This document shows, in pieces, positions 46,280 to 54,942 of a DNA stretch of 64,000 nt. Below the pieces are notes generated by a model. It saw nothing but the letters and a program-made list of their open reading frames with translations. It ran no database searches and was not told the DNA's origin. Made by a program: the position numbers and the translations under genes. Location: NCBI RefSeq assembly GCF_003014595.1, contig NZ_PYGK01000022.1:37623-101622 (forward strand), written 5' to 3'. Positions within the stretch are counted from its first letter, which is position 1; every line of letters begins with the position of its first letter. This DNA comes from Chitinophaga ginsengisoli (GTDB lineage: Bacteria > Bacteroidota > Bacteroidia > Chitinophagales > Chitinophagaceae).

Positions 46280-48871
46280 TTAACGGGAAGTATTGCTTAC
46301 TACGATCTTCTCCTTCTGGATCACCTGTTTATTGTCCCTCACGGTAACAATGTACACGCCATCCGGCAGGGAAGAAATGTTCAGGTTGTTGTAATTCCCT
46401 TTTATCCGCTGGGACAGTCTTCTTACACCAGCAATACTGTATACATCTACAGTATACACTTTGTCACCTGCAGGCAAAGAAAGGTTCAGCGTATTGCTGG
46501 CAGGGTTAGGCCAGATATTCAATACTGATTTTTCCTTCACCGGAGCTACTGCCGTTGTATTGATATTGAGTGGCTGCGGATAAGTGAACGGAAAATCTAT
46601 CTGCGCCTGTTTAAACTGCATCTCCACATCTTTTGACCAACCAAAAGCAGTATCTGCCTGCGCCTCAAGACTGAATTGTGCTGCGCCGCTCCAGAAGTGT
46701 ATAAATTCTCCCAGGTTCAGGTTACGGGTATATTCACCATTATGCTGCGGAAAATATTGCGCCAGCAGGTCAAAATAACGGTTTAATGCCGCACTGGAAT
46801 CTGCCCTGTCATAGATCGGGAAGAACCAGTCACGGAACCAATGTGTTCCAGGTTTAGGGAAACTTTCCTCTTTCACCACAAAATCATTGTAAGCCTGCTG
46901 AGCATCTCCTGTCCATCCAAGGCGTTTCATGACGTCATAGATGAATATTTCCGCCCATTTGCTGTCACCCCATATAGGGAATGAAGGTGAGTTATGAATG
47001 CCTTTGCTGCCGCCTTCCACGATATGACCTACTTCATGAATGGAAGCATGCAGGTTCCAGCCTTCCCTGGTTTCCCAGCTTCCACCCAGGTCGCCGGAGT
47101 TCTTATAGTCATGATCGGCATCAAATACTACTGACGGATGTCCGCCGGAATATCCTGCTTTGCTATGGAAGATCATATTCACTTTAGGATCGCTGAAAGA
47201 ACCATAGTTTTGTTTTACATACTCCCATACATCTGTGAAGTCCTGGTTCATCCAGGTAGCAGAACGACTTACAGCGTCGTCAAACCAGATATTTACGCTG
47301 CTGTTGCTATATACCCGCGACAATAATTCCGTATGACCAGCCCAGTGTTCCTGCCACGTTGCAGGTACAACATCAGTCAGGGTAGTATTACGGCCTGCTA
47401 TCCATGCAGATACACCATTTGCATTTTCAGCTCTCACCCTGTAGTAATAAGTGGTCAAGGGCGCCAGGTCCAGCGAGAAATAGCGGCTGGTATTCGCAGC
47501 CAGTACAAACGCATCATCCCAGTTCAGTGTATCTGTAGTTCTTTCCAGGCGATAGCTGGTTTCTGTTGCAGCATTGTCCTGCCAGTTCAGGAGGATCTGA
47601 TTACTGGAAACCGTCTGTGTTGTAAATCCGCTCGGAGCGGCAGGAGCGGAGGTATCTACGGCACCAGCGCCTGCACCAAATATTTCCAGTTCCGCCAGTT
47701 GTGTAATACCAGCACCGTTATTAGCCGTAATATTTAAACGGTAATATTGATAGGAAGTGGTGTTAGGCACTACATAAGTACGTTTCTTAAATCTTGTCGT
47801 GAACAGCTGATTAGTCTGTACCTGCAGATCCGTCCAGGTAGTACCATTGTTAGAACCCTGGAATATCCAGTTCTTCGGGTCCCTGTCTGCCGCATCATTT
47901 GCGGCAGTAATGCTGTACTTTGTAGCAACAGCACCACCCGGTAAGTAATAACGGATCCAGGTCACAGGCGCCCATGCCAGGTATTTGCTGTAAGTATTGT
48001 TATCTACCACTTTCGCCAATCCTTCCACACCCGTAGTATTGTACTGATCTGTTACCACAGCATCTGTAAAGTTGGTGATATCAGTACCGGTAGGCACATC
48101 AGCGGTTGTCACAACAGCAGAAGTATCTGCAACAGATACACCGGTAGCGTTTACCGCTCTTACCCGGTAGATGAAGCTGGTGCCGATGCTCAGCGACGAA
48201 TCTGTATAAGAGGTCACATTAGCACCTACGGTTGCACGTGGCAGGAAGGTGATGGCGTCCAGCGAACTTTCAATACGGTAACCTGTTTCATTGGTCGCAT
48301 TGTCAGACCAGCTGAGGCTTGCCTTATAACCTGGCTGCAATGTAGCGGTCAATCCGCTCGGCCCGGAAGCGGGTCCGCCTAAAGTACCTGTCAGCTCCCA
48401 TTCAGAGAACTGGATAGCACCTGCACCGTTATTAGCAGTAATATTTAACCGGTAATAGAGATAAGGCGTTGTGTTGGTAAATGAATACGTTTTCACCTGG
48501 AAACGTGCAGTAAAAGCCTGACCTGTCCGGGTATCCAGTGTAGTCCATGTTTTACCATCATCAGAGGCCTGTAGGTTCCAGTCTTTCGGGTCCCTGGTAT
48601 CAAAATCATTTGCAGAAGTGATAGAATACTGGTTAACGATCGCCGATCTGGCGGCTTCAAACTGTATCCAGATCGCTGTTTTGTCAATGTAATACTTCGT
48701 ATTGACATTGTTATCTATCACCTTAGGATAGTTCTCTGCTGCATTCGAGTTGGAATACTGTACCGTCAGTACGCCGGCGGCAGATGTTATGTCAGTCTGT
48801 GCGAGGGCCGGCACAGTACTGCATAGCAGGGTTACATACAAAGACAACTTTGTAAAATTACGCATACGCAT
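46280..48871 (-). CDS. Type IX-secreted multidomain protein with HExxH metallopeptidase-like domain
   Basis: The 863-residue protein has a signal peptide (ending CSTVPALAQ). Two discoidin-like modules (AIWIQFEAARSAIVNQYSIT and VTWIRYYLPGGAVATKYSIT) alternate with two fibronectin-III domains (SGLTATLQPGYKASLSWSDN, SGFTTQTVSSNQILLNWQDN). A domain with HEVGH (His612, Glu613, His616) in LHASIHEVGHIVEGG looks like a zinc metallopeptidase; WAEIFIYD could supply a third ligand. The C-terminus (LNIWPNPASNTLNLSLP to the end) is a type IX sorting tail. The likely role is a surface or secreted protease acting on glycoproteins, but activity is inferred. Confidence 0.82.
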   Translation of the reverse strand: MRMRNFTKLSLYVTLLCSTVPALAQTDITSAAGVLTVQYSNSNAAENYPKVIDNNVNTKYYIDKTAIWIQFEAARSAIVNQYSITSANDFDTRDPKDWNLQASDDGKTWTTLDTRTGQAFTARFQVKTYSFTNTTPYLYYRLNITANNGAGAIQFSEWELTGTLGGPASGPSGLTATLQPGYKASLSWSDNATNETGYRIESSLDAITFLPRATVGANVTSYTDSSLSIGTSFIYRVRAVNATGVSVADTSAVVTTADVPTGTDITNFTDAVVTDQYNTTGVEGLAKVVDNNTYSKYLAWAPVTWIRYYLPGGAVATKYSITAANDAADRDPKNWIFQGSNNGTTWTDLQVQTNQLFTTRFKKRTYVVPNTTSYQYYRLNITANNGAGITQLAELEIFGAGAGAVDTSAPAAPSGFTTQTVSSNQILLNWQDNAATETSYRLERTTDTLNWDDAFVLAANTSRYFSLDLAPLTTYYYRVRAENANGVSAWIAGRNTTLTDVVPATWQEHWAGHTELLSRVYSNSSVNIWFDDAVSRSATWMNQDFTDVWEYVKQNYGSFSDPKVNMIFHSKAGYSGGHPSVVFDADHDYKNSGDLGGSWETREGWNLHASIHEVGHIVEGGSKGIHNSPSFPIWGDSKWAEIFIYDVMKRLGWTGDAQQAYNDFVVKEESFPKPGTHWFRDWFFPIYDRADSSAALNRYFDLLAQYFPQHNGEYTRNLNLGEFIHFWSGAAQFSLEAQADTAFGWSKDVEMQFKQAQIDFPFTYPQPLNINTTAVAPVKEKSVLNIWPNPASNTLNLSLPAGDKVYTVDVYSIAGVRRLSQRIKGNYNNLNISSLPDGVYIVTVRDNKQVIQKEKIVVSNTSR

Positions 48872-49087
48872 AGTAATTGGTCATTTAAGGTTTGTGAATA
48901 AAGGCGCTATTGATTGTTATTAAACATAGGTTCAACGTGAAGTTTTCGCGTGGTCTGACATTGGTTGATACTGAGAGCTCACAAAACGGGTTACACACGT
49001 ACGATATACGATCATACTAATATAGCAAGCAATTGCAGGCAAAGCTGTCAATGGATATCAAACGGAATGTTAACAGAAGTTAAAGGA

Positions 49088-50533
49088 TCATTTAATCCTG
49101 ATACCGAAAACATCTTTCAATGCCTTCTTTGCAGCATGATAACCGCACATACCGTGAATACCTCCTCCCGGAGGTGTGGAAGAAGAACATACATAAATAC
49201 CTTTGGCAGGCGTAGTATAAGGAGACCATCGCATGGCTGGTCGTGTATACAATTGCGTGATATCGAGAATACCACCGTTAATATCTCCACCGATATAATT
49301 GGGGTTATAGGTTTCCATGTCGGTTGTATTCATCACGTGCCTGCCAATAATGAGGTCTTTAAAACCCGGCGCAAAACGTTCCACCTGGTTCTCAATAGCT
49401 GCCGTCATATCTTTCGTAGACCCATTGGGAACATGACAGTAAGCCCATGCAGTATGCTTGCCTTTCGGCGCACGTGTATTATCAAAGACACTTGTTTGTA
49501 CAAACAAGGTATACGGTTGATCAGGATGATGTCCATCTGCTGTACGTTGTTCGTTCGCAGCAATTTCTTCAATGGTATTGCCGAGATGAATAGTACCGGC
49601 TTCCCTGCAGGCGGCAGCTGTAAATGGAGTCGGCCCATCCAGCGCCCAGTCTACCTTGAACACTCCCATGCCGTAACGGTAACGTTGCAACTGCCATTTG
49701 TAAAAAGAGGAAAATCTATCTCCCGTGATCTTTAGTAGCTGACGTGGTGTTACATCCAGCAACACGGCTCTTGAAGGTGGTAATTCTTTCAACGCATTCA
49801 CATAGGTACCCGTTACAATCTCACCCCCCAGCGAAACAAAATAATTCCCTAAAGCAGTCGCTAACGCGTTTGCACCGCCACGTGGGGTCGGCCATCCACC
49901 CGCATGGCTGTTCAGCGTCAGTACGAGTCCGATAGCCGCTGTGGCAATATTCGTCAATGGCTGAATAGCATGTGCCGCCACACCGCCAAACAATCCACGG
50001 GCTTCTTTTGTCTTGAAACGTTTAGCCAGGTGCATGGCTGATGGTAAGGCTTTCAGTCCGAATTTTGCCAGTGTCAGCGGATGTTTTGGAAACTGTAATG
50101 GCCCCAGTATATCTTCTGTCAGTCCCTTAAAATCTTTCAGTAAGGGCTTGAACAGATTCGTATAAGTATGGCTGTCAGCGCCGAGTAATTGAGCCGTTCT
50201 TTCCAGCGAAGGATATAAAGCAGCCGCGGTACCTCCATCAAAAGGATGTGCTGCATCTACAGCAGGATAGAGATACGACAATCCAAATTGCTCAAGCGGT
50301 AACTGACTAAAGAAGGGAGAGGTGACCGCCATAGGATGGATCGTGGAACAGATATCATGCATAAACCCCGGCAATGTCAGCTCCTTTGAACGCAGGCCTC
50401 CTCCGATCTCATTCCGTCCTTCTATCAGCAATACAGCAAGTCCCTGCTGTTGCATTGCAATAGCTGCTGCCAATCCATTAGGTCCTGATCCGATAACGAT
50501 GGCGTCGTATTCGTTTTTATGCATTGCGTTCAT
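49088..50533 (-). CDS. FAD-dependent oxidoreductase, phytoene-desaturase-like
   Basis: I start at the ATG at 50533 (MNAMHKNEYDAIVIGSGPNG). A further ATG at 50551 lies inside the repeat element and is less likely. The 481-residue protein opens with the FAD motif IGSGPNGLAAAIAM and LLIEGRNEIGGGL. It closes with IYVCSSSTPPGGGIHGMCGY, the C-terminal FAD segment of NAD(P)/FAD-dependent amine-oxidase/phytoene-desaturase-like enzymes (PYROXD2-type). The substrate is unknown; no carotenoid gene is nearby. It is the last gene of the minus-strand cluster with SoxCD-, SusCD- and DoxX-like genes, separated from them only by a 175-bp repeat element. Confidence 0.82.
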   Translation of the reverse strand: MNAMHKNEYDAIVIGSGPNGLAAAIAMQQQGLAVLLIEGRNEIGGGLRSKELTLPGFMHDICSTIHPMAVTSPFFSQLPLEQFGLSYLYPAVDAAHPFDGGTAAALYPSLERTAQLLGADSHTYTNLFKPLLKDFKGLTEDILGPLQFPKHPLTLAKFGLKALPSAMHLAKRFKTKEARGLFGGVAAHAIQPLTNIATAAIGLVLTLNSHAGGWPTPRGGANALATALGNYFVSLGGEIVTGTYVNALKELPPSRAVLLDVTPRQLLKITGDRFSSFYKWQLQRYRYGMGVFKVDWALDGPTPFTAAACREAGTIHLGNTIEEIAANEQRTADGHHPDQPYTLFVQTSVFDNTRAPKGKHTAWAYCHVPNGSTKDMTAAIENQVERFAPGFKDLIIGRHVMNTTDMETYNPNYIGGDINGGILDITQLYTRPAMRWSPYTTPAKGIYVCSSSTPPGGGIHGMCGYHAAKKALKDVFGIRIK

Positions 50534-50538
50534 TTGAA

Positions 50539-50713
50539 AATCAGGGACCATGATTCAGGGGTTAACGCCCCTCCCGGGGTATCACCGGGTCATTAACCCG
50601 GGGGGGTACCACCCGATTGATCCCGGGGTTGTCACCCCGCGCTACAAACAACATGGCTCCTGACGGAGCCTATCGGTGTTTTGTTTACAACCATAGCATC
50701 CTGGTCCCTGATT
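50539..50713. mobile_element. MITE-like element with 12-bp terminal inverted repeats
   Basis: Perfect inverted ends AATCAGGGACCA (50539-50550) and TGGTCCCTGATT (50702-50713) frame 175 bp without a gene. The inside is a chain of small GC-rich stems of the form GGG-TNNNA-CCC (for example GGGGTTAACGCCCC at 50558-50571), then a stem GGCTCC/GGAGCC near the right end. GAA flanks both ends, a possible 3-bp target duplication. It fits exactly between a stop codon (50721) and a start codon (50533). Confidence 0.6.
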
Positions 50714-50720
50714 GAATATG

Positions 50721-52205
50721 TTAATACTGCCCCGCTTCCAGTTTGCTGGGCGATAGCAGGTATTGCTTATCTACTTTGTCTAAAATTACGTAAATCGAAT
50801 CTTTATTCTGTGTTAAGCCATGAAGAATAATCCGCGTGTCACTGGGTCTTTCGTAGTACAAAACAAACGGGGCATCTTTCTTCTTACTTGTATTCGGACG
50901 ATCAGTAGCATTGCGCCGCGGCCGTTCGCGGCCCTGGTTAGAAGCGCTTCTGTTCTTATCCCGCAGGGACAGCGCTTGTTTTACGGTGTCAGCTTCGTAG
51001 TAAAAGAACCTCCTGCCACCTGCTACACCTGCCAGTTCGAAGTTACGATCTATATCATTCTTCGGGGAACCACCACCGTTGCTGAGGTCCAGCCACACTG
51101 GTTTATTCACCTGGTAAGTGATAGTGGACCATTTCTCAAAGGTTACATTCTGCCAACGTATGGAGTCCAGCGGTGAATAAGGGATCACCTTATTATTCAA
51201 CCGGAATTCCGTCACATTGTAATATCCACGTGTACCAGCCAATCCTTTTTCGACAGGTTGCTTATAAGGATCATACAGATAGTTCCACATCTGCAGGTAA
51301 AATAGTATAAATACAAACAACAGAAAAGTACCGGCTTTCAATGCCCAACGTCCATACTTCTGCCATGCTTTCGTGAAGGAAGGATAATAATGTACAGGCA
51401 CTGTATAACGCTCCAATACCAGCAGGTTGTAGATCTTCGGTACATCATACGCCAGCACAAAGGCACCCAGCAATACAAAGTATGCGGCGTACACATGTAC
51501 ACCTCCATCATAGGCAAGATTCACAAAGGTGATATTAGCCAGTGCTCCTGCCAGCAGCACAGCTCCGATAGCAGCTGTACCACGGAAGAACAACAGCATA
51601 CCTGCCCCTACTTCCACAATGCCTGCAAACACCTGGTACCAGGGCACAATACCGATCGATAACCAGTAGATCTTCTGTGCGGTAAAATCGCCGAAATTGG
51701 TATGCAGATTAGAGATAGATGGATACGGCATCTGTACAGGGAATAACTTGGTATAACCAAACCCGATGATACCTATACCGGCACGGTACCGCACAATTAC
51801 GCGCAGCCAGTAATACAGCAGATTGTACTCCAGTCTTTTACGATCAAACAAACTCCAGATCACAGCTCCTATAACGGCAATACCCAGTGCAGCTGCCCAA
51901 CTGGTGTAACTGGCAATTCCCCACCGACCACTCTCCGAATCCACATTCCAGAGATTAGGTTGGAACCGCGCAATATCATATACATCGCGATACTTCAGAT
52001 GTATCCAGTCCATCGTGAAAAGATGAGTATACCAATTCCAGCTGGTGGGAATACTCATGATCACAAAAAAGATAAAGGCAATGCGGAATGCCCACTTTTG
52101 ATATGCATTCCAGGGCTTACCCTGTACAGCGGCAGCCTGACTGGTAGTATCCGGTATTATCGGTGCTGCCTGCGTGATGACAGGTGAATTAGCTATATCA
52201 GACAT
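50721..52205 (-). CDS. DoxX/DoxD-like membrane protein with C-terminal soluble domain (copy 2)
   Basis: I start at the ATG at 52205 (MSDIANSPVITQAAPIIPDT), giving 494 residues. Membrane helices run from about 30 to 330; the DoxX core is visible (GIGIIGFGYTKLFPVQMPYP, WYQVFAGIVEVGAGMLLFFR, VLLAGALANITFVNLAYDGG). A soluble domain of about 160 residues follows (YYNVTEFRLNNKVIPYSPLD, PFVLYYERPSDTRIILHG). DoxD/DoxA of Acidianus form a thiosulfate:quinone oxidoreductase, and fused forms are known from Bacteroidota, so the tail may be DoxA-like (inference). It is a clear paralogue of the next gene upstream and lies 10 bases after it. Confidence 0.78.
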   Translation of the reverse strand: MSDIANSPVITQAAPIIPDTTSQAAAVQGKPWNAYQKWAFRIAFIFFVIMSIPTSWNWYTHLFTMDWIHLKYRDVYDIARFQPNLWNVDSESGRWGIASYTSWAAALGIAVIGAVIWSLFDRKRLEYNLLYYWLRVIVRYRAGIGIIGFGYTKLFPVQMPYPSISNLHTNFGDFTAQKIYWLSIGIVPWYQVFAGIVEVGAGMLLFFRGTAAIGAVLLAGALANITFVNLAYDGGVHVYAAYFVLLGAFVLAYDVPKIYNLLVLERYTVPVHYYPSFTKAWQKYGRWALKAGTFLLFVFILFYLQMWNYLYDPYKQPVEKGLAGTRGYYNVTEFRLNNKVIPYSPLDSIRWQNVTFEKWSTITYQVNKPVWLDLSNGGGSPKNDIDRNFELAGVAGGRRFFYYEADTVKQALSLRDKNRSASNQGRERPRRNATDRPNTSKKKDAPFVLYYERPSDTRIILHGLTQNKDSIYVILDKVDKQYLLSPSKLEAGQY

Positions 52206-52215
52206 AACGTTGATT

Positions 52216-53562
52216 TTAAAGTTTAAGCGGTTTACGGCGACCTTCAATCAATGGGTATTGCTTGTTGATCTTGTCCAGCACGACATATACAGAATCATGT
52301 TTTTCATTGACACCGGACAAAATAATACGGCTGTTGTCGGGTCGCGTATAATGCAGCTCCAGTTTTTCCTGCTGATGGTATTTATTCTTATTCTGCAGGA
52401 ACAATACCTGGCGGGATGCATCGATACCATAGCTATAGTAATGCCTGCTCTGAGAACCTGCCAGCTCATAATTCTTCTCTTCATCTTTCGGATAGATCTC
52501 CTCCGTATTAGCCAGATCGGGGTGTACATAGCGATTGGAACGGATACTGAGCGTAGCCCATTTCTCGAACACCACATCTTTCCAACGCACGGTATCTGTT
52601 AGTGAATAGGGTAGCTCCTGGTTATTGATCCGGAACGCTGATACATTGTAGATACCTGCTGCATTGGTCAGTCCGGGTGCTTCCGGATACTGATATCCAT
52701 TATGCTGATAGCTGGCATAGGTCTTATACCCATACAGGCCTACGAAGAAAAAGATGAACAGGGTCTTCAATACGATCCTTGCACTGCGGTGCCACGGCTT
52801 CGCGAAATAAGGCCGTACAGTATTAGGGGCGGTAGGCTGTTCCAGCGTCAGCAGATTAATGATGCGTATTGCATCATATGCCAACAGGAATAAGGCCAGT
52901 ATCACCAGGTAAAAACTATATGCATATTCGCCGCCCTCATAAGCGAGATTAGACATGAATACATTGCCGGTAAATGTGATGATGATGCCAGCGCCAATAG
53001 TGGCGGTTCTTCTGCTGAACAGCAGTAGCCCTGCCACTGTTTCTACCAGTCCCAGGAAGGTCTCCATAGAAGGCACCACACCTGTGCTCATAGCAAAGAT
53101 CTTCCAGTCCGACAGATCGCCGTACTGTGTATTCAACTGACTGATGGAAGGATATGGCAATTGCTGTGGGAACAATTTCAGCAGCCCATAAGCTATGACG
53201 CCGATCGCCAGCCGGTAGCGAACAATGACGCGCAACCAGTAATACAACTGGTTGTACTCCTGGCGTTGCCTATCGAGATAAGTCCAGACCAGTGTGCCGA
53301 TCAGGGCAATGAAAGCAATAATTCCCCAGTCTGCAAAGCCGCCGAAAGGACTATCAGATGGCAGAAATTTAGGAGTATACCTGGCGAGATAAAAAATATC
53401 CCTGAAGCTCAGTGCTCCCCAGTGAATGTGGAATAAGGTACTGAAATACTTCACATCCAGCGGAATACACTGGATGATGAAATAGATGAAAAAGAAGCGG
53501 AAGAGGATCTTCCAGGATGCTTTCCACTTTTGCGGTGGTAATAAGTTTGCCGGATGTGTCAT
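52216..53562 (-). CDS. DoxX/DoxD-like membrane protein with C-terminal soluble domain (copy 1)
   Basis: I start at the ATG at 53562 (MTHPANLLPPQKWKASWKIL), giving 448 residues; the frame's TTG at 53592 would overlap the SusD stop. The layout equals that of the paralogue downstream: a membrane part with LAIGVIAYGLLKLFPQQLPY, PSMETFLGLVETVAGLLLFS and FTGNVFMSNLAYEGGEYAYS, then a soluble tail with YNVSAFRINNQELPYSLTD and LHYTRPDNSRIILSG. It follows the SusD gene by 26 bases. The Dox-type family reduces quinone with electrons from small sulfur compounds or other donors; the donor here is unknown. Confidence 0.78.
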   Translation of the reverse strand: MTHPANLLPPQKWKASWKILFRFFFIYFIIQCIPLDVKYFSTLFHIHWGALSFRDIFYLARYTPKFLPSDSPFGGFADWGIIAFIALIGTLVWTYLDRQRQEYNQLYYWLRVIVRYRLAIGVIAYGLLKLFPQQLPYPSISQLNTQYGDLSDWKIFAMSTGVVPSMETFLGLVETVAGLLLFSRRTATIGAGIIITFTGNVFMSNLAYEGGEYAYSFYLVILALFLLAYDAIRIINLLTLEQPTAPNTVRPYFAKPWHRSARIVLKTLFIFFFVGLYGYKTYASYQHNGYQYPEAPGLTNAAGIYNVSAFRINNQELPYSLTDTVRWKDVVFEKWATLSIRSNRYVHPDLANTEEIYPKDEEKNYELAGSQSRHYYSYGIDASRQVLFLQNKNKYHQQEKLELHYTRPDNSRIILSGVNEKHDSVYVVLDKINKQYPLIEGRRKPLKL

Positions 53563-53588
53563 ACCTGCAATGTTTATGTTGTGAAATA

Positions 53589-54932
53589 TCAATAACCGGG
53601 ATTAGGATCTAAAGCGCCATCTGCACTCAGTTCCACAGCTGGAATAGGCATCACGTATCTGCGTGCGTCTGTCACACCCAGCACTGTGGCAGCACGGTTG
53701 GTTCTCACCAGGTCGTACCAGCGATGAGGCTCAAAGGCAAACTCCAGCCTTCTCTCATTTTCAATGGCCAGCAGGATATCTCCCTGAGAAGTAGCAGTAC
53801 TGGCTGTCAGCCCCGCCCTGTCTCGCACCGCATCAAGATCTTCCAATGCACCTTCCAGCTCGCCTAATTGCGTCCTAGCCTCTGCACGGATGAGATACTG
53901 TTCTGCAATACGTAGTACATAAGCAGGATCGGTAGCAGGACTACGGTAATAGAAGTTGCCATACCACAGTCCCTGGTTCGTAATGGCCACGGCCGCCTTA
54001 CGGTTACCGCCAATCGCCGGATCATTGATCAGCGCAATAAAGGCGTCGTTAGGCGCCCATTGGCGTGTACCGCCATTGGCAGGGGGCTGCCAGTAACCAC
54101 GGTGCGCATTCACATTGTTGGCGCTATAGGATATTTCGAAAATCGATTCGTTTGTAGCCACCACATTGTTGGCAAAGAAGGCGCTATATGGCTTTATAAG
54201 GCCGTATTTGGCGTCTTGTATCAGTTTTGAGGAATAAGCCTCGGCCTGCTCCCAATTCTGCCTGTAGAGGTAAAAACGGGCCATTAATGCCCATACCGTT
54301 TTCCGGGTGGCACGATAACGGTTAGTGGTTTCCGGCAACAGCGGTTCTGCCGTCTGCAGATCACTCAGTACCTGTGCATAGGTCTGCTCCAGGGAACTCC
54401 GTTTAAGACCCCTGGTATCGGTGATGTTGGTAGTGGCCTTCAGTACCAGCTGTACGCCGCCCCAGGTACGGGCCAGGTCAAAATAAGCCAGTGCACGTAC
54501 GAAATAGGCTTCACCTATTAAAGCATTCTTTTCATCCTGCGTAAAGGTCGCATCTATCACGCCGGGTACTTTATCGATGACCTGGTTGGCCCTGTTGATG
54601 GTCGAGTAGATGCCTGCCCAGACAGTGGCCACATTGGTATTATCGGCTTTTACATTATGTGAAATGAACTGCTGTATCACCGACTGCGATCCCGTCCACT
54701 GGATATTGTCACCAGATAAATAACCAATGGTCTGAAAGAGAGAACCATAATAGGCATCATCCCCCAACTCACGATATACGCCTCTTACCGCGGTTTGTGC
54801 GGAAGCTTCATCAACAATGGTCGCATCATCCGAAACGGAATCGCGGGGCTGCACGTCCAGGAAGTCTTTGCAGGACGTGAACAAGAATACAAGTGGTAAT
54901 ATGCGGATAAGTAATTTCATGATCTTCTTCAT
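53589..54932 (-). CDS. SusD/RagB-family outer-membrane lipoprotein
   Basis: The 447-residue protein has a lipoprotein signal (LPLVFLFTSC, Cys21) and the SusD opening KDFLDVQPRDSVSDDATIVD. Helical TPR parts (NALIGEAYFVRALAYFDLAR, TWGGVQLV) and the C-terminal ILLAIENERRLEFAFEPHRW, YDLVRTN, end in the usual MPIPAVELSADGALDPNPGY. It is shorter than many SusD proteins but complete. It caps the SusC partner encoded 10 bases upstream and captures the substrate on the cell surface. The substrate may be a small or sulfur-containing compound given the neighbours (inference). Confidence 0.95.
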   Translation of the reverse strand: MKKIMKLLIRILPLVFLFTSCKDFLDVQPRDSVSDDATIVDEASAQTAVRGVYRELGDDAYYGSLFQTIGYLSGDNIQWTGSQSVIQQFISHNVKADNTNVATVWAGIYSTINRANQVIDKVPGVIDATFTQDEKNALIGEAYFVRALAYFDLARTWGGVQLVLKATTNITDTRGLKRSSLEQTYAQVLSDLQTAEPLLPETTNRYRATRKTVWALMARFYLYRQNWEQAEAYSSKLIQDAKYGLIKPYSAFFANNVVATNESIFEISYSANNVNAHRGYWQPPANGGTRQWAPNDAFIALINDPAIGGNRKAAVAITNQGLWYGNFYYRSPATDPAYVLRIAEQYLIRAEARTQLGELEGALEDLDAVRDRAGLTASTATSQGDILLAIENERRLEFAFEPHRWYDLVRTNRAATVLGVTDARRYVMPIPAVELSADGALDPNPGY

Positions 54933-54942
54933 TAAATGTTTC

